A DNA stretch of 43,608 nucleotides from Candidatus Hungatella pullicola. GTDB taxonomy: Bacteria > Bacillota > Clostridia > Lachnospirales > Lachnospiraceae. Position 1 is the first letter of the stretch, and the number at the start of each line of letters is the position of its first letter. This document shows positions 35,101-42,175 of this stretch, piece by piece. The notes beneath the pieces were generated by a model. It was not told where the DNA came from and searched no databases. It worked only from the letters and a program-made list of their open reading frames with translations. A program made the position numbers and the translations under genes. The stretch spans positions 1-43,608 of the forward strand of contig DXFU01000061.1 in the NCBI GenBank assembly GCA_019114305.1. The letters run 5' to 3'.

Positions 35101-35255
35101 ATGCAGCCTTTGACGAACCGTGGAAGATAGAAGAATGTGATCTGGCGGAGAAGGCTGGACGAATCCTAGCTGAAAATGAAAAGACCGCAGTTTTTGAGAT
35201 TAAGCCTTATGAGATTAAAACGCTGCGATTAAGCAGATCAAAGAAGGGGGAATAA
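32124..35255 (+). CDS. GH38 alpha-mannosidase
   Basis: A 1043-residue retaining, zinc-dependent alpha-mannosidase. The GH38 catalytic domain (about 230-500) shows HTHIDVAW with zinc ligands His241 and Asp243. The predicted nucleophile is Asp354 in WLPDVFGYS, and the fourth zinc ligand is His575 in NQFHDILPGSS. The helical middle domain and the C-terminal beta-rich domains are of normal family length. There is no signal peptide, so it acts in the cytoplasm on imported oligosaccharides. The start follows AAGGAG about 8 bases upstream. The GH28 gene follows after 3 bases. The linkage cleaved is not predictable. Confidence 0.95.
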   Translation: MEFTKNRIKIILSTLEELCWKKTVPLTEVKRSPGNYSFGKTFRKEDFSWEEYRADQTWGGTDKHYWFLAYAGTSHGMLGQPLLAVLGTGADDIWNTDNPQILAYCNGQLTATMDMNHQEMLLTDCLKEGDVFELAFYAYSNSPWESNFFHLKTAVPDEEVIGLYYDMKVVYEAAELLEDEDLECQEAIEVLNTCVNLLDLRQTGSPEFYASVRQAREYINKEYYDKRPESPVTVHSIGHTHIDVAWKWPLRQTRQKTVRSFQTVLNLMDRYPEYKFMSSQPQLYQFVKEEAPWIFEKIKEKVKEGRWEAEGAMWLEPDCNLSSGESLVRHVLYGTRFFEEELGAAPNEVLWLPDVFGYSAALPQIMRQFGLKYFMTTKLGWNDHNQFPYDTFTWQGIDGSQVLTHLITTKNYDKGKRQMGRAAFNTTYNGLQNPSQIMGTWQRYQNKQVSRDLLTCYGYGDGGGGPTAQMLEQDRRLAKSVARCPKTEQTFVKDFFHILERNLNGKYLPVWNGELYLEYHRGTYTSIAENKKNNRKCEFLNQDAEFFSVLAGDRTAYPAGELEENWKLLLLNQFHDILPGSSIKDVYEDSDKQYAQIRNSDEKIISEAMKTMADMVHEEGAEKGIVLWNTLSFHRTSLLALDEPVSVKAVSQKGADGRYYYLVDAPAKGMEVLAGGVKETEERPSVLSQIRTDETGRPTGFRTPFYQVEFAGNGEFDRIVDLEEERSLLQNGRRGNQIRVFEDRPLEFDAWNIEEYYREKSWSFDDVQAFEILENGPVRGCVYLKRQFMESTLEQYIYFYAHTKRIDFKTILDWRQHQLLVKAEFPVDILANEATYEIQFGNVKRPTHKNTTWDQARFEVCAHKWADLSEAGYGVALLNDCRYGYDIHDSVMGLTLLKSGIFPNPDADQGVHEFTYSLYPHQGDFRTGSVIREAYDLNCPLYGMTEQTGQKKTYSFLTIGEENVLAETVKQAEDGQGIIVRLYEAWGKRTRVHAAFDEPWKIEECDLAEKAGRILAENEKTAVFEIKPYEIKTLRLSRSKKGE

Positions 35256-35258
35256 GAT

Positions 35259-36578
35259 ATGTATAATATATTGGAATACGGGGCAAAGGGAGACGGCGTT
35301 ACAAATGACGCAAAGGCCATTCAGAGTGCCGTAGATGCCTGCAGCCAGGCCGGAGGCGGAGTGGTTTTATTTCCCGGAGGACATGTGTATAATTCCGGAT
35401 ATGTAATCTTAAAATCCAATGTGGAGGTTCATCTGGAAATGGGAGCTGTGTGGAAGGCCAGCGACCATCTGGAGGACTACTACCCCCTTAGAAATAACGG
35501 CCATATTACAGCCCATGAATCAGGACTTCCTTCCTATTTGAACAGCGAGTATGCCGGAAAACCGTTCCACGCTTTTATTTACGCCTACCAGGAGGAGAAT
35601 ATCTGCATCTCCGGACGGGGAACCATTGATGCCAATGAAAAGATTTTCTACGGTGATGATTCCGGCTACCATATTGAAGGATCTTACTATCCAAGAATTC
35701 CCCTTATGCTTTTGGAGGCCGTAAATCATCTGACCATTACCGGTGTAAAATTAATAAACTGTGCCTTCTGGACCGTTCATCTGGTAGGATGTCAGGATGT
35801 GCTCATTGACGGCATCCGCCTGATTAACAATCTGAAGATGGCAAATTCTGACGGAATTGATCCGGATCACTGCCGGAATGTGCGTATTTCCAACTGCCAT
35901 ATTGAGTGCGGCGATGATGCTATTGTTCTTAAGAATTCCGGGGACTATAAAAAGTACGGTCCCTGTGAGAATATTGTGGTATCCAACTGCACTCTCATTT
36001 CTACCAGTGCGGCTATTAAATTTGGTACAGAGGGAGAGTCGGATTTCCGAAACGTGTTGGTGACCAACTGCTGTATTTCCAGAAGCAACAGAGGAATCTC
36101 CATTCAGATCAGGGACTGCGGCAATGTGGAGAATGTGATTTTCTCCAACATCCGCATTGAAACCAGAAGATTTTCTCATGAGTGGTGGGGCAGGGCTGAG
36201 GCCATTTGTCTGACCTCTATTGACAGAAAGCCAGGGGTGAAGGCTGGAAAGATTAAAAACGTCCGCTTCCAGAATATTACCTGTGAGGGAGAAAATGGAA
36301 TTTTCCTTCGCGGCAGCGACGACAACTTTATTGAAGATATTTCCTTTGAGAATATCAGCCTGGTTTTGGAGAAAAATTCCAAGTGGGAAATTGAAGGCTA
36401 TGATATCAGGCCGTGTCAGGGGGATGGCAATCTGCGCCGGAAGATCTGCGGTGTGTATGGAGAATACGCGAAAAATCTGACCTTTAAAAATGTAAAAGTA
36501 GAGGCCAGAGAATCTATTTTGCCTTACTATGATAAGGAGATGGAATTTAAGGATACGGACAATGTAAGTATTCAGTAA
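35259..36578 (+). CDS. GH28 family glycoside hydrolase (polygalacturonase-like)
   Basis: A 439-residue right-handed beta-helix hydrolase of the pectinase family, cleaving alpha-linked galacturonic acid (or rhamnose/galacturonan backbones). The N-terminal YGAKGDGVTNDAKAIQSAV is the pectate-lyase-fold start. Catalytic carboxylates are Asp198 in NSDG and Asp219/Asp220 in CGDDAIVLK, with KFGTEGESDF and RGISIQIRD as further signatures. It lacks a signal peptide, so it is probably an intracellular exo-acting enzyme rather than a secreted pectinase. It starts 3 bases after the GH38 stop with an AAGGGGGAA site. Confidence 0.91.
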   Translation: MYNILEYGAKGDGVTNDAKAIQSAVDACSQAGGGVVLFPGGHVYNSGYVILKSNVEVHLEMGAVWKASDHLEDYYPLRNNGHITAHESGLPSYLNSEYAGKPFHAFIYAYQEENICISGRGTIDANEKIFYGDDSGYHIEGSYYPRIPLMLLEAVNHLTITGVKLINCAFWTVHLVGCQDVLIDGIRLINNLKMANSDGIDPDHCRNVRISNCHIECGDDAIVLKNSGDYKKYGPCENIVVSNCTLISTSAAIKFGTEGESDFRNVLVTNCCISRSNRGISIQIRDCGNVENVIFSNIRIETRRFSHEWWGRAEAICLTSIDRKPGVKAGKIKNVRFQNITCEGENGIFLRGSDDNFIEDISFENISLVLEKNSKWEIEGYDIRPCQGDGNLRRKICGVYGEYAKNLTFKNVKVEARESILPYYDKEMEFKDTDNVSIQ

Positions 36579-36647
36579 AACAGAAACAAAAGCTGTCCGT
36601 TGGATGGCAAAAGGTTTCTGATAAACAAGGTGCAGGAGAAAACAGCG

Positions 36648-37649
36648 ATGGTAAAAGTTGGAATTGTAGGATGCGGAGGGATTGCGGGAAATCATGCCCG
36701 CGCCCTTCAGAATATAGATGATGTAAGTCTGTCTGCTTTCGCGGATATCCGCAGGGAACGGGCTCAGACCTTTTCCCAGGTCTACAGAGAAGGAAAGGCA
36801 GGAGTCTACGGCAGCCTGGAGGAGATGTTGGATCAGGAGAACCTGGATGTGGTTCATGTATGTACTCCTCATTATCTTCATGTGCCAATGACGGTTCTGG
36901 CGCTGAAGAAAGGCTGCGATGTGTTTATGGAAAAGCCTCCGGCTATTTCCAGGGAGCAGTTTCAGGCACTGACGGAAGCGGAGCTTCAATGGGGAAAGGA
37001 AATAGGAGTATGCTTCCAGAATCGGTACAATGAGACTACAAAGAAAGCGGATGAGCTTCTTATACAGGGGAAGATCGGAACGGTCCGGGCAGCCAGAGCT
37101 TTTGTCACCTGGAACAGAACAGCGGATTATTATAAAAAAAGCGGCTGGAGAGGAAGCTGGGAGACAGAAGGAGGAGGGGCTTTGATTAATCAGTCCATCC
37201 ATACTCTGGATCTGTTGGTTCATTTCTTAGGGAAACACCGTCAGGTGGAGGCTTCCATGGCCAATCACCACTTAAAAGGGGTGATTGAAGTGGAAGATAC
37301 GGTGGAGGCTTATATTAGCTTTGAGAAAGCGGTAGGATGTTTTTACGCCACAACTGCCTATGGGGCTGACAGACCTGTACTCATTGAACTGGAGGGAGAA
37401 AAGGGCCGAATGCGCCTGGAAGATACCAAGCTTTATGTTTCCATGGCTGACGGAGAGGAAGAGGAGTACTCCTTAAAAAGGCGGGAGATATTCGGAAAGT
37501 CCTACTGGGGAGACGGACATCAGGCCTGTATTTCAGACTTTTACCGATGCAGAAGGCAGGGGCTGCCTTATCAGAACAGCCTGGAGTCTACAGCAGCAAC
37601 CTTTGAGCTGATGATGGATATCTATGAATCAGCTAAGAAAATAAAATAA
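36648..37649 (+). CDS. Gfo/Idh/MocA family oxidoreductase
   Basis: An NAD(P)-dependent sugar oxidoreductase of about 333 residues. It begins VKVGIVGCGGIAGNHARAL (Rossmann GxGxxG) and has the family motif MEKPPA near residue 95. The substrate-binding domain includes GGGALINQSIHTLDLLVHFLG, with the typical conserved His near residue 186. The ATG at 36648 with CAGGAG about 9 bases upstream is preferred over the upstream TTG. It follows GH28 in the same operon and may oxidise or epimerise a released sugar, such as a mannose- or uronate-derived monosaccharide. Confidence 0.91.
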   Translation: MVKVGIVGCGGIAGNHARALQNIDDVSLSAFADIRRERAQTFSQVYREGKAGVYGSLEEMLDQENLDVVHVCTPHYLHVPMTVLALKKGCDVFMEKPPAISREQFQALTEAELQWGKEIGVCFQNRYNETTKKADELLIQGKIGTVRAARAFVTWNRTADYYKKSGWRGSWETEGGGALINQSIHTLDLLVHFLGKHRQVEASMANHHLKGVIEVEDTVEAYISFEKAVGCFYATTAYGADRPVLIELEGEKGRMRLEDTKLYVSMADGEEEEYSLKRREIFGKSYWGDGHQACISDFYRCRRQGLPYQNSLESTAATFELMMDIYESAKKIK

Positions 37650-37662
37650 CAGACGGTTAGGC

Positions 37663-37718
37663 AAAAAGTGTCCGGAAGAGGGAATGCCGCAGATGCTCCT
37701 TCTTCCGGACACTTTTTT
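37663..37718 (+). terminator. Intrinsic terminator at the end of the glycan operon
   Basis: AAAAAGTGTCCGGAAG (37663-37678) pairs perfectly with CTTCCGGACACTTTTT (37702-37717), followed by T. The A- and T-rich flanks make it potentially bidirectional. Confidence 0.92.
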
Positions 37719-37769
37719 GTCTGCCACACCATAGGAAAGGAGAATGTTTCGGCGAATGAACAAATATGG

Positions 37770-37798
37770 TTGAGAAGTAGACAAAAGTCGGTTATAAT
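37770..37798 (+). promoter_or_regulatory. Sigma-A promoter of the small-protein/ktr/pit group
   Basis: TTGAGA (37770-37775), a 17-base spacer and TATAAT (37793-37798). The leader is about 90 bases; no known riboswitch is evident in it. Confidence 0.8.
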
Positions 37799-37897
37799 TC
37801 ATTACTATGGAAGCTCTGCCGCCCAATTTCAAAAGTATGGGCAGTGTATCCAACACTGGATGCATGGAGATTTGCTGTGAAATAAAAGGAGTCATAT

Positions 37898-38323
37898 ATG
37901 ACAGATAAAATAAAAAGCGTTTCAGCTGTTTTATGCGTATTGTGCGTCTTTGTGTTTCTCTCCTGGCAGGCTGGAGGAAATCATCCTCTGCCCGAAAGGC
38001 TGGAACACTTATCTGTACAATCGGCTCACACCCTATGGCAGTCTGACCATTTAGATCAAATGCCTGACAGTATAAATGCCTCGTTATTTACCAAAGAGAC
38101 TTACCGCAGCCGTTTGAAAAACAGAACATTTAAAGCGTCGCGCTGCATGCCTGCTTTTTTCCTTATAGTGGTGTGCTGCTGTCTGTGGAAAATAATAGAA
38201 AGCACTTTTGCGGTGTATATGAGGTCTCATTGCCGCCCTATGATACAGGTTCCGTACCAATTGACCGTTCAGCATAAAAAAGATGGGAAAAAATCGGATT
38301 TTGCCGATGTACCAATGTTATGA
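37898..38323 (+). CDS. Hypothetical small membrane protein with two hydrophobic segments
   Basis: A 141-residue protein that I do not recognise. Hydrophobic helices are predicted at about 7-24 and 85-101, the second being Cys-rich (VVCCCLW). The loop between them has about 60 polar residues including basic and aromatic ones, and a basic tail of about 35 residues ends with HKKDGKKSDF. An AAAGGAG site and the sigma-A promoter upstream support expression. It lies 42 bases before ktrB, so it is probably co-transcribed with the potassium and phosphate transport genes. An accessory role there is only inference. Confidence 0.7.
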   Translation: MTDKIKSVSAVLCVLCVFVFLSWQAGGNHPLPERLEHLSVQSAHTLWQSDHLDQMPDSINASLFTKETYRSRLKNRTFKASRCMPAFFLIVVCCCLWKIIESTFAVYMRSHCRPMIQVPYQLTVQHKKDGKKSDFADVPML

Positions 38324-38365
38324 CTGAAAAGAGAAAAGGACTTAAAAAGAAATCAGGTGGTATAA

Positions 38366-39670
38366 ATGAAACGAATCATTGCTTTTATGAAGAACCAGCC
38401 TCCCAGCCGTCTGATTACGCTGGGATTTGCGGCTGTGATTTTACTGGGAGCCTGCTTGCTCTCAATGCCGTTTTCTGTTAAAGAAGGAGCAGAGGTTAAG
38501 TTTATTGACGCGCTGTTCACCTCTACCAGCGCGGTTTGCGTTACGGGGCTTATCGCCATTGATACGGCTGATCATTTTACTCCAATTGGTCAGGGGATTG
38601 TAGCCGCTTTGATACAGATAGGAGGTCTGGGAGTTACCTCTGTGGGAGTGGGGGTGATTATTGCCGCCGGCAAGCGTGTCAGCATAAAAAGCCGGCTTCT
38701 GGTAAAGGAGGCTCTAAATATTGACAATTATACAGGGATTGTAAAACTTGTAAAATCTGTACTGCTTCTCACCTTATGTTTTGAATCGATCGGTGTGGTT
38801 TTAAGCTTTCTTGTGTTCAGCCAGGATTACGCTCCCCTTCACGCTCTGGGAATCAGTGTTTTTCATTCCATTGCAGCCTTTAATAATTCCGGATTCGATA
38901 TTCTTGGAGGTCTTCGGAATCTGATTCCTTATCAGACTAATATACTGCTGAATCTGACAACCGCGTTCCTGATTATTTTCGGCGGCTTAGGATTTCTTGT
39001 AATATTGGAAATTCTTAAATACCGGAAATTTAAGAAACTGTCTTTGCATTCAAAGGTGGTAATTACAACAAGTGCAGTTTTGATCGTGGCAGGTACCATT
39101 CTTTTGAAAATGACAGAGGATATTACCTGGATGGGAGCTTTCTTCCAGAGTGTTTCAGCCAGGACGGCAGGATTTTCTACTTATCAGATAGGAAGCTTTA
39201 CCAATGCCGGACTATTTGTTTTGTGTATTTTGATGTTTATTGGAGCATCACCTGGATCAACTGGAGGCGGTATTAAAACCAGTACCTTTTTTATTCTTAT
39301 TCAGGCGGCAAAAAGTGTGTGCGCTCAGGGACCGGTTCACGCCTTTCACCGCAATATATCTGCTCAGAATATCTCAAAGGCCTGTATGATTACCATTCTG
39401 TCAGGAGGCGTGGTTTGTGCGGCCACGTTCCTTATGTGTCTTCTGGAGCCGGAATGCACCTTTCTCCAGCTGCTGTTTGAGGTAGTGTCCGCTTTTGGAA
39501 CCGTGGGCTTGTCAACGGGAATCACTCCTGGTCTCAGCGTAGCTGGAAAGCTGGTAATTATTCTGGTAATGTTTACCGGACGGTTAGGAGCTGTTACGCT
39601 GCTGAGTATGTGGGCGGTCCGGAAAGAACCTAATGTGAGATATTCAGAAGAGACAGTTGCTATTGGATAA
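38366..39670 (+). CDS. ktrB: Potassium uptake channel subunit KtrB/TrkH
   Basis: The 434-residue membrane subunit of a Ktr/Trk K+ transporter. It has four pore-loop repeats whose filter sequences are visible as TSTSAVCVTGL, AAFNNSGFD, SARTAGFST and SAFGTVGLSTG, each with the conserved glycine. The length and short N-terminus fit KtrB (Na+-dependent K+ uptake) better than the longer TrkH. Its gating partner KtrA follows 28 bases downstream. A GGTGG site precedes the ATG. Confidence 0.94.
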   Translation: MKRIIAFMKNQPPSRLITLGFAAVILLGACLLSMPFSVKEGAEVKFIDALFTSTSAVCVTGLIAIDTADHFTPIGQGIVAALIQIGGLGVTSVGVGVIIAAGKRVSIKSRLLVKEALNIDNYTGIVKLVKSVLLLTLCFESIGVVLSFLVFSQDYAPLHALGISVFHSIAAFNNSGFDILGGLRNLIPYQTNILLNLTTAFLIIFGGLGFLVILEILKYRKFKKLSLHSKVVITTSAVLIVAGTILLKMTEDITWMGAFFQSVSARTAGFSTYQIGSFTNAGLFVLCILMFIGASPGSTGGGIKTSTFFILIQAAKSVCAQGPVHAFHRNISAQNISKACMITILSGGVVCAATFLMCLLEPECTFLQLLFEVVSAFGTVGLSTGITPGLSVAGKLVIILVMFTGRLGAVTLLSMWAVRKEPNVRYSEETVAIG

Positions 39671-39698
39671 TTTTGTTTGTATATAGAAAGGGAAAAAA

Positions 39699-40361
39699 AT
39701 GAAAAAGAATCAGGAAACAGCATATGGAATTATTGGACTGGGGCGTTTTGGCTCCTCACTGGCGGTTACCCTGGCGGAAGCCGGTCAGGAAGTGATTGTG
39801 ATTGATAAAGATGAAAATAAAGTAAAAGAAATGCGTCAGTATACAGAATATGCTTTTGTAGCAGATAACTTAAGTATGGAAGCTTTGAGAGAAGCGGGAA
39901 TTCAAAACTGTGATGTGGTTGTTGTGTGCATCGGACAGCAGGTAGATGTGAGCATTTTAACCACTATGAGCGTTATAGAATTAGGGGTTTCCAGGGTTAT
40001 TTCAAAAGCGGTAAGTTTTGAGCAGGGAGCGGTTCTGAAACGCCTTGGAGCAGAAGTGGTATATCCGGAACGGGATATGGCCCTGCGTCTGGGAAGAAGG
40101 CTTTTGTCCAATAATTTCCTGGATTACGTAACCCTGTGTAATAACATTGAAATACGTCAGATTCAGATCCCCAGCCGCCTCATTGGGCGAAGCGTGGAGG
40201 AAATAGGAATTCGTCAGAAGTACAAGCTGAATATTATCGCTATTGAGAATGGAGATGAGACTGATATTGAGGTAATGCCTAATTATCGGTTCCAAAAAGA
40301 AGATATTATAGTGGTAATTGGAAAAGTAGATAATATTGACGCCTTTGAGAAAGCGTTTTAG
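39699..40361 (+). CDS. ktrA: Potassium uptake regulatory subunit KtrA/TrkA
   Basis: A 220-residue cytoplasmic RCK protein. RCK_N (about 1-135) has the nucleotide-binding GLGRFGSSLAVTLAEAG followed by the acidic VIDKDENK, and RCK_C (about 140-220) is the ligand-binding lobe. The octameric ring gates KtrB in response to ATP/ADP, and in Firmicutes RCK_C often binds c-di-AMP. GAAAGGGAA precedes the ATG. The last base of its stop codon is immediately followed by the phosphate transporter region. Confidence 0.94.
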   Translation: MKKNQETAYGIIGLGRFGSSLAVTLAEAGQEVIVIDKDENKVKEMRQYTEYAFVADNLSMEALREAGIQNCDVVVVCIGQQVDVSILTTMSVIELGVSRVISKAVSFEQGAVLKRLGAEVVYPERDMALRLGRRLLSNNFLDYVTLCNNIEIRQIQIPSRLIGRSVEEIGIRQKYKLNIIAIENGDETDIEVMPNYRFQKEDIIVVIGKVDNIDAFEKAF

Positions 40362-40375
40362 TGGGGAATGAATCG

Positions 40376-41431
40376 ATGGATGTATCATTAACATTTCTTT
40401 TAAATGAGATGTGCAAAACCCCTATTCTGCTTATTTCTGTATTGTTTACCTTAGGCGTAATATTTGTCAATGGCTGGACGGACGCGCCAAATGCAATCGC
40501 CACCTGTGTTACGACCCGCTGTTTAAGCCCCCGCAAGGCGATTATGATGAGCGCTGTATTTAATTTCTTCGGTGTATTCATTATGACGCAGATTAACAGT
40601 TCTGTTGCGTCAACGATCAGCAATATGGTAGATTTTGGGGACAGTACTCAAAATGCGCTGATTGCTCTCTGCGCTGCTTTGCTGTCCATTGTGGTTTACA
40701 GTGTAGCCGCTTCCCATTTTGGGATACCAACAAGTGAAAGCCACAGTCTTATTGCAGGCCTGTCCGGGGCAGCTATGGCTATTCAGCATGGAATTGAAGG
40801 AATTAACGGCCAGGAATGGATTAAAGTAATCTATGGACTTGTGCTCAGCCTGCTATTGGGATTTGCTACTGGATGGGTTGTATGTAAACTGATTACTATT
40901 ATCTGTCGAAATATGGACCGGCGAAAGGCTAATGGTTTCTTTGGCTTTGCTCAGATTGTGGGAGCAGCAGCTATGAGCTTTATGCATGGGGCTCAGGATG
41001 GCCAGAAATTCATTGGAGTCCTGTTCCTTGGAGTGGCGTTTGCCAATGGACAGAACTCTGTCAGCGGGATGGAAATCCCTGTATGGCTGATGATGCTGTG
41101 CAGCATTGTTATGGCCCTTGGAACCAGTGTAGGCGGTGAAAAAATAATCAAATCCGTTGGAATGGATATGGTAAAGCTGGAGCGGTACCAGGGATTTGCG
41201 GCAGACTTGTCCGGAGCCTTGTGCCTGTTGTATTCCAGCCTGCTGGGAATTCCTGTGTCAACAACTCATACAAAAACCAGCGCTATTATGGGTGTTGGAG
41301 CTGTTAAGAGGATTTCAGCTATTAATTTCGGAGTTGTAAGGGACATGATGCTTACCTGGATTTTCACGTTTCCTGGCTGCGGATTAATCAGCTTTGCTAT
41401 GGCTAAATTATTTATGTACCTGTTTGGATAA
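40376..41431 (+). CDS. Low-affinity inorganic phosphate transporter (Pit family)
   Basis: A symporter of about 351 residues (PiT/PF01384) for phosphate, probably as metal-phosphate with H+ or Na+. The twin family signatures are visible: GWTDAPNAIATCV in the first half, GAQDGQKFIG in the second, and the repeated pore motifs GIPTSESHSLIAG and GIPVSTTHTKTSAIMG. The ATG at 40376 with GGGGA about 8 bases upstream is preferred; a GTG at 40361 would overlap the ktrA stop. It is followed closely by its usual DUF47 partner. Confidence 0.93.
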   Translation: MDVSLTFLLNEMCKTPILLISVLFTLGVIFVNGWTDAPNAIATCVTTRCLSPRKAIMMSAVFNFFGVFIMTQINSSVASTISNMVDFGDSTQNALIALCAALLSIVVYSVAASHFGIPTSESHSLIAGLSGAAMAIQHGIEGINGQEWIKVIYGLVLSLLLGFATGWVVCKLITIICRNMDRRKANGFFGFAQIVGAAAMSFMHGAQDGQKFIGVLFLGVAFANGQNSVSGMEIPVWLMMLCSIVMALGTSVGGEKIIKSVGMDMVKLERYQGFAADLSGALCLLYSSLLGIPVSTTHTKTSAIMGVGAVKRISAINFGVVRDMMLTWIFTFPGCGLISFAMAKLFMYLFG

Positions 41432-41445
41432 ATGGAGGAATGACA

Positions 41446-42069
41446 ATGTCAAAGAAACAGGATGAGTTTTATTTTAATAATTTTATTGAGTGCGCGGAAT
41501 TTTCCTGTCAGGCGGCGTATTTGCTGAAAAATATTCTTAGAGATTTTAAGCCGGAAAATATGGAAAAAACACTAAGTGACATACATGCAATCGAACATGG
41601 GGCCGACGACAAGAAGCATCAGATGACAGACAAGCTGGCCAGGGCGTTTATTACGCCTATTGAGCGGGAGGATATTGTATCTCTAAGCCATAATATAGAT
41701 GAGCTGACAGATAAGATTGAGGAAGTATTTATCCGAATTTACATTAATAATGTCAGGACCATAAAGCGGGAAGCAATGCAGATGCTGGATATTGTAATTC
41801 AGTGCTGTGAAGAGGTATGCAGCCTGATGAAGGAGTTTGCTAACTTTAAAGTTTCCAAGGAGTTAAAAAATCATATTATCCGTATTAATTCTCTGGAAGA
41901 AGAGGCGGATCAGCTGTATATTGCCAGCATGAGAAAATTACATACGGAAACACAGGATGTATTGGAAGTGCTTGCCTGGAGAGAAATATACAGTTATCTG
42001 GAGAAGTGCGCGGACGCGTGTGAGCATGTAGCGGATGTAGTTGGAAGCGTGGTTATGAAAAATTCATAG
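41446..42069 (+). CDS. DUF47/PhoU-like accessory protein of the Pit transporter
   Basis: A helical cytoplasmic protein of about 207 residues (PF01865), PhoU-like. It carries the metal-binding type motifs AIEHGADDKKHQMTDKL, TPIEREDIVSLSHNIDELTD and the C-terminal YLEKCADACEHVADVV. Such proteins are nearly always encoded beside pit genes and are thought to control phosphate transport. The start at 41446 lies 7 bases from GGAGG; the earlier ATG at 41440 is only 1 base from it. It ends the operon, and a strong terminator follows. Confidence 0.93.
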   Translation: MSKKQDEFYFNNFIECAEFSCQAAYLLKNILRDFKPENMEKTLSDIHAIEHGADDKKHQMTDKLARAFITPIEREDIVSLSHNIDELTDKIEEVFIRIYINNVRTIKREAMQMLDIVIQCCEEVCSLMKEFANFKVSKELKNHIIRINSLEEEADQLYIASMRKLHTETQDVLEVLAWREIYSYLEKCADACEHVADVVGSVVMKNS

Positions 42070-42114
42070 GTTGGGTTGAGATTACAAGAAAAATGCCTGT
42101 GACTGCAAATAAAA

Positions 42115-42172
42115 AGCAGCACTGCAAAGAGTGGATGACACAAACAGGATTCATTCTTTGCAGTGCTGTTTT
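42115..42172. terminator. Bidirectional terminator between DUF47 and EAL genes
   Basis: A perfect 14-bp stem CAGCACTGCAAAGA / TCTTTGCAGTGCTG (42117-42130, 42155-42168) flanked by an A run and a T run. It can stop both convergent transcripts. Its arms match the hairpin at 31969-32053. Confidence 0.87.
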
Positions 42173-42175
42173 CAT

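Noticed and set aside
35751..37223. 490-codon open frame on the minus strand
   Set aside because: It lies antisense to the clear GH28 and Gfo/Idh/MocA genes, has no ribosome binding site, and its product matches no family.
37668..37880. 70-codon frame between the oxidoreductase and the small membrane protein
   Set aside because: It starts inside the terminator stem and runs through a strong promoter; no ribosome binding site.
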